A stretch of 9,731 nt of DNA, from positions 1 to 9,731 of the forward strand of contig CALILB010000333.1 of the NCBI GenBank assembly GCA_938016625.1, in the 5' to 3' direction. A program made the position numbers and the translations under genes. The notes below the pieces were generated by a model. It had not been told where the DNA came from. It saw only the letters and a program-made list of their open reading frames with translations, and made no database searches. Below, in pieces: positions 7,339-9,731 of the stretch (the first letter of the stretch is position 1; each line of letters starts with the position of its first letter). The stretch is from an uncultured bacterium (GTDB lineage: Bacteria; Acidobacteriota; Thermoanaerobaculia; Multivoradales; JAHEKO01).

Positions 7339-7885
7339 ACTACTCCGCCGAGTGGTCGAGACCCTCGAGCAGCTGGAGCTGAAATACCTCGTCACTGGCG
7401 CGATAGCGATGATCCTGTACGGTGAGCCTCGGTTTACCAACGATATCGATCTGGTGGTACAGCTCCCCCTAAACCGCCTCGACGATCTTGTGAGAGCCTT
7501 CCCGAGTGATGAGTTCTACCTCGACCCTGAGCGGGCTCGACAAGCAATCGACAACAAGCGCCAATTCAACATCATTCATCCCTCCTCGGGACTGAAGATA
7601 GACATCATCATCCCGGCGATGGACGAGTTCGACCAGAGTCGATTCTCGAGGGCCCATCGAGTCCGCCCTGCAGAAGACTACGAGGCCACATTCGCCACTG
7701 CCGAAGACGTGATCGTAAGAAAACTACAGTTCTACAGCGAGGGCGGCTCGGACAAACACCTACGAGATATCGCCGGCGTGCTACGAATCAGCCCGTCGGA
7801 TGTCGATCGCGACTACGTAACCGCCTGGGCCGATCGTCTCGGCGTGAGAGACGTCTGGGATTCGATCCTGAGCCAGATCGAGTAG
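7325..7885 (+). CDS. MNT-fold nucleotidyltransferase (AbiEii-like/DUF6036-like)
   Basis: This 186-residue protein shows the nucleotidyltransferase core: TGAIAMILYGEPRFTNDIDLVV (roughly 24-45) with the metal-binding pair D40 and D42, and a third acidic residue D93 in KIDIII. The later segment EDVIVRKLQFY...DKHLRDIAGVL (127-153) is typical of AbiEii-like and related stand-alone nucleotidyltransferases. Such enzymes transfer a nucleotide to RNA, tRNA or protein, and several are toxins of toxin-antitoxin or phage-defence modules; the target here is unknown. The ATG at 7325 is preferred to a TTG six codons upstream; it has AGG at good spacing and overlaps the preceding gene's end (stop at 7336-7338). 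The pair forms a compact unit on the plus strand. Confidence 0.85.
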   Translation: MDQDELLRRVVETLEQLELKYLVTGAIAMILYGEPRFTNDIDLVVQLPLNRLDDLVRAFPSDEFYLDPERARQAIDNKRQFNIIHPSSGLKIDIIIPAMDEFDQSRFSRAHRVRPAEDYEATFATAEDVIVRKLQFYSEGGSDKHLRDIAGVLRISPSDVDRDYVTAWADRLGVRDVWDSILSQIE

Positions 7886-7940
7886 ATCGGGTCTACTTTC
7901 CCCCGGTGCTCTTCTTCAGTCGAGGCCTGTGGCGAGACGA

Positions 7941-7945
7941 GGAGG
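7941..7945 (+). promoter_or_regulatory. Ribosome binding site for the GTG start of the MerB-like gene
   Basis: GGAGG lies six bases before the GTG at 7952. An ATG at 7950 overlaps it but is in another frame, which closes after about 50 codons and resembles nothing, so the GTG is taken as the start. Confidence 0.6.
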
Positions 7946-7951
7946 TGCGAT

Positions 7952-8698
7952 GTGTTCGAAAGGATCCTGTTGGGTTTGGGGCGGCGTATGGTGCCGGTGC
8001 CCGAGTGTCTATTTCGGACGATGGTCCAGCGCGATGCGAAGAAGCTCGCCAAAAGGCCGGCCCTGGCGCCTGACGAAAGGCGCGTCCAACACTTTGCGGT
8101 GATGGAGATCCCGCGCCGACACGAGGCGATCGCGCCCGAGGTCTTCGCCGCCGAGCTCGACCTGCCTCCTGAGCAGGTGAGCCAGATCCTCGACGAGCTC
8201 GAACGGCGCATGACCTTCCTATGCCGCCGGGGAGGAGAAGACGTGGTCTGGGCCTACCCGGTGACAGCCGAGGAAACGCCACACCAGGTCCGAATGGACG
8301 GAGGTGAAGCGTTCTCGGCCGCTTGAGCGGCCGACGCCGTGGCGACGCCCTTCGTGCAAGGGCAACTGCTGGACAAGAACCTGAGCTGCACAGTCGAGAC
8401 CGAGTGCGCAATCAGCGGGCGGCCCATCGTCTTCGAGCTCGAGAGTGACCTCGGGTATCGTGTCCGTCCTCCCGCCGAGAAGCCGGTGTTCTTCGTTCCC
8501 ATCATCGACCTGCCCAACCTGGACGCGCCGTGCATCGTCGATGACTTCTGAATGAGAAGTGTCTTCTTCTGGTCAGAAGAAGAGGCCCGCACACACCGCG
8601 CAGAGAACCCCGAGCCAAAAGGCATCTACCTCACCTTGCGCCAGGGTGCCATCGTGACCAAACCGTTTCAGAGCGTCCTCTTCGGCTTTCCGCCATAG
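7952..8698 (+). CDS. MerB-like (alkylmercury lyase family) selenoprotein with two in-frame UGA codons
   Basis: One frame runs from GTG 7952 to TAG 8696-8698, broken only by TGA at residues 125 and 200; read through, it encodes 248 residues. Residues about 50-100 look like the winged-helix region of MerB (EVFAAELDLPPEQVSQILDE). The motif EAFSAA-U-AAD (119-128) matches the MerB motif with Cys96 and Asp99 (AWCALD): the TGA falls on the cysteine and D128 on the aspartate. ETECAISGRPI (149-159) matches the MerB segment HCAATGAPV. DDF-U-MRSVFFWS (197-208) matches the second catalytic site (SFCCHVHFF), with TGA on Cys159. Protein sequence stays MerB-like after both stops, up to LTLRQGAIV. MerB cleaves carbon-mercury bonds using these two thiols and the Asp; here both would be selenols. 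It has 75 residues between them, against 63 in MerB, and a longer N terminus. Substrate is unproven. A pseudogene is the main alternative, but is made unlikely by the positions and the hairpins. Confidence 0.85.
8315..8334 (+). repeat. Hairpin with the first UGA in its loop
   Basis: TCGGCCGC (8315-8322) pairs perfectly with GCGGCCGA (8327-8334), leaving loop TTGA, which contains the whole first TGA (8324-8326). It is compatible with the SECIS-like hairpin 12 bases further on. It may aid pausing or recoding, or be chance in GC-rich DNA. Confidence 0.5.
8324..8326 (+). other. Predicted selenocysteine codon 1 (UGA, residue 125)
   Basis: This in-frame TGA replaces the codon for the first MerB catalytic cysteine (Cys96); the catalytic Asp follows three residues later, as in MerB. 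Homology continues directly after it (AADAVATPF), so translation should continue through it. Confidence 0.8.
8347..8363 (+). promoter_or_regulatory. Candidate bacterial SECIS element 1
   Basis: GCCCTT (8347-8352), loop CGTGC (8353-8357) and AAGGGC (8358-8363) form a six-bp perfect stem. The loop's second base is G, 28 bases after the TGA. This fits the loose bacterial rule of a short stem-loop about 16-37 bases downstream of UGA with a G in the first two loop positions, where SelB binds. The stem is short and the lower part is unpaired, so support is moderate. Confidence 0.55.
8544..8560 (+). repeat. Hairpin enclosing the second UGA
   Basis: ACTTCT (8544-8549) pairs with AGAAGT (8555-8560) around loop GAATG. 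The TGA (8549-8551) spans the last stem base and the first loop bases. It directly abuts the second SECIS-like hairpin, and CTTCT could also pair with the AGAAG repeats there, so the two may compete. Confidence 0.45.
8549..8551 (+). other. Predicted selenocysteine codon 2 (UGA, residue 200)
   Basis: This in-frame TGA takes the place of the second MerB catalytic cysteine (Cys159): F-U-MRSVFF here aligns with F-C-CHVHFF of MerB without gaps. The frame stays open for another 48 codons to TAG 8696-8698. Confidence 0.8.
8562..8583 (+). promoter_or_regulatory. Candidate bacterial SECIS element 2
   Basis: TCTTCTTCT (8562-8570) pairs perfectly with AGAAGAAGA (8575-8583) across the four-base loop GGTC (8571-8574). 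The first loop G is 20 bases after the TGA. A G at the loop start at this distance is the hallmark of bacterial SECIS elements, and the loop resembles the GGUCU loop of the E. coli fdhF element as I remember it. The stretch is coding (SVFFWSEEEA). Confidence 0.75.
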
Positions 8699-8735
8699 CA
8701 TCGCAGCCACAAGAATCATGTGGAGCCAAGTCAAA

Positions 8736-9731
8736 ATGAATCCTGTAAAGGCGGCCCTCTTGGTGGCGGCTCTGCTGACACTCGCTTGCACGGCCAACCG
8801 AATGCACCGGCCCGTCAGTATCGAGGAGTACCCGGACTACAGCCTGGCCTTCATCGAATTCGACGATCAGGGAGAGCTCTGGGCTCCGTCTCAGCTGGAC
8901 AGAGCCCTGGCTCTTCTCGACAGCACCAACCGATCCGAATACGGGACGGCGCTGGTGCTCTACATCCACGGTTGGAACAACAGCGCCTCCCAGAGTGAAG
9001 AGCGGGAGACCGAAGGATCCCTCTATCGATTCAGAGAGTTGCTTGTCCGGCTCAAACGCAGCCACAGGCTGAGATATCCGGAGGTGGATATCCCTGTGGT
9101 CGGCATCTACCTCAGCTGGCGGGGCGAAACGTCATCTGTACCGCTGGTGCGTCAGCTCTCGTTCTACAACCGACGGGGCGCGGCCGAGCGCATAGCCGGA
9201 GCTACGGCCACGGAGGCCATCTACCGCCTCCTGACCTCGCTGCGGACCAATCCCAACTCCCGATCCGTGCTGATTGGCCACTCCTTCGGGTCGATGATTC
9301 TCGAGCGGGCGCTGGCCCAGGCCGTCATCAGCGCCTTGCTGGCCGCGCCAGGACAAGAGCTCATCTTCCCGGCCGACCTCGTCGTCCTCTTCAACCCCGC
9401 CGGCTCGGCAATGCAGGCCAAACAACTGGTGGATATCCTGGCTCGAAATCGGCTCAAGACCTACCGCTTTGATGACAGCGGCCAACGCTTTGAGCGACCG
9501 CTTCTCCTGTCCTTTACCTCCGAGACCGACAAGGCGACCCGGAACTACTTTCCCTTGGGCATGGGGATCAAAGCGGCCAACAAGAAATTCCGTCGCTATG
9601 GCTCGGAGTACTGCAGCCCGATCTCGAAGCAGAGCTGGCTGTACTCGCACACTGCGGGTCACACACCGGCGCTCTTCAGTCATGAGGTGTCGGTCGGCTA
9701 CAGGAGCGTTCCCAGTCGGTCAGAGAAGGAA
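8736..9731 (+). CDS. Lipoprotein of the alpha/beta-hydrolase fold, cut by right edge
   Basis: The frame runs 332 codons from ATG 8736 to the window end without a stop. The first residues form a lipoprotein signal peptide with lipobox LTLAC, so Cys18 should be lipidated and the protein anchored in a membrane facing outward. LVLYIHGWNN (about 73-82) is the oxyanion-hole region of the alpha/beta-hydrolase fold, and GHSFG has the nucleophile at Ser183. D265 (in SETDKAT) and H305 or H309 (SHTAGHTP) are reasonable candidates for the other triad members. It is probably an esterase or lipase-like enzyme; the substrate is unknown. GGAG lies ten bases upstream of the chosen ATG; an in-frame ATG at 8718 would add six residues. 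The gene follows the selenoprotein gene by 37 bases and may be co-transcribed with it. Confidence 0.85.
   Translation, partial: MNPVKAALLVAALLTLACTANRMHRPVSIEEYPDYSLAFIEFDDQGELWAPSQLDRALALLDSTNRSEYGTALVLYIHGWNNSASQSEERETEGSLYRFRELLVRLKRSHRLRYPEVDIPVVGIYLSWRGETSSVPLVRQLSFYNRRGAAERIAGATATEAIYRLLTSLRTNPNSRSVLIGHSFGSMILERALAQAVISALLAAPGQELIFPADLVVLFNPAGSAMQAKQLVDILARNRLKTYRFDDSGQRFERPLLLSFTSETDKATRNYFPLGMGIKAANKKFRRYGSEYCSPISKQSWLYSHTAGHTPALFSHEVSVGYRSVPSRSEKE

Noticed and set aside
7952..8551. Two separate short genes (7952-8326 and 8339-8551) rather than one read-through gene
   Set aside because: They share one frame, the second has only a GTG start with no ribosome binding site, and together with the 48 codons after 8551 they rebuild one MerB-like protein.
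7952..8698. Pseudogene with two nonsense mutations
   Set aside because: Both stops fall on catalytic cysteine positions and both are TGA, each followed by a SECIS-like hairpin; there is no frameshift and the active-site Asp is kept. It cannot be fully excluded without the rest of the genome.
7952..8698. Alternative genetic code with UGA as Trp or Gly
   Set aside because: The 1100-codon glucan synthase and the other genes contain no internal TGA and use TGG for Trp, and the OsmC-partner flavoprotein ends with TGA. UGA recoded as Cys by an unusual tRNA remains a minor alternative to selenocysteine.
9132..9683. Minus-strand 183-residue frame opposite the lipoprotein gene
   Set aside because: It lies antisense to a gene with lipobox and GHSFG motifs and shows no domain of its own.

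Overview
The window is high-GC, gene-dense bacterial chromosomal DNA with seven complete genes and two cut by the window edges. Nothing fixes the taxon. The GC content, a very large cyclic beta-glucan synthase and apparent selenocysteine use would suit an Acidobacteriota- or deltaproteobacteria-like organism, but this is a weak inference. The standard code applies: the long genes have no internal TGA, and TGA is used as a normal stop.

Left block (minus strand, 1-4831): a DUF5996 protein, then a secreted SlyB/Pcp-like glycine-zipper protein, then the first 1100 residues of an NdvB-type cyclic beta-1,2-glucan synthase that runs off the left edge. Gaps are 64 and 36 bases, so the three may be co-transcribed. 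The first 3.3 kb is this one gene; other frames there are shadows. A roughly 300-base non-coding stretch with nested inverted repeats (4832-5127) follows.

Middle block (minus strand, 5128-6972): an OsmC-family protein followed by an FMO-like flavoprotein, a probable two-gene redox operon. Its start region holds a symmetrical operator-like sequence and possible divergent promoters.

Right block (plus strand, 7087-9731): a small uncharacterised protein overlapping a MNT-fold nucleotidyltransferase (a possible toxin-antitoxin-like pair), then the main finding, then a lipoprotein alpha/beta-hydrolase cut by the right edge.

Main finding: 7952-8698 reads as one MerB-like (alkylmercury lyase) gene of 248 residues interrupted by two in-frame TGA codons. 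The two TGAs fall at the positions of the two catalytic mercury-binding cysteines of MerB (Cys96 and Cys159), and the catalytic aspartate (Asp99) is kept three residues after the first. Each TGA is followed at the right distance by a hairpin with a G in the first two loop positions, as in bacterial SECIS elements; the second has a perfect 9-bp stem with loop GGTC. The best reading is a selenoprotein with two selenocysteines replacing both catalytic cysteines. A conventional gene caller would split it into two or three hypothetical fragments or call it a pseudogene.
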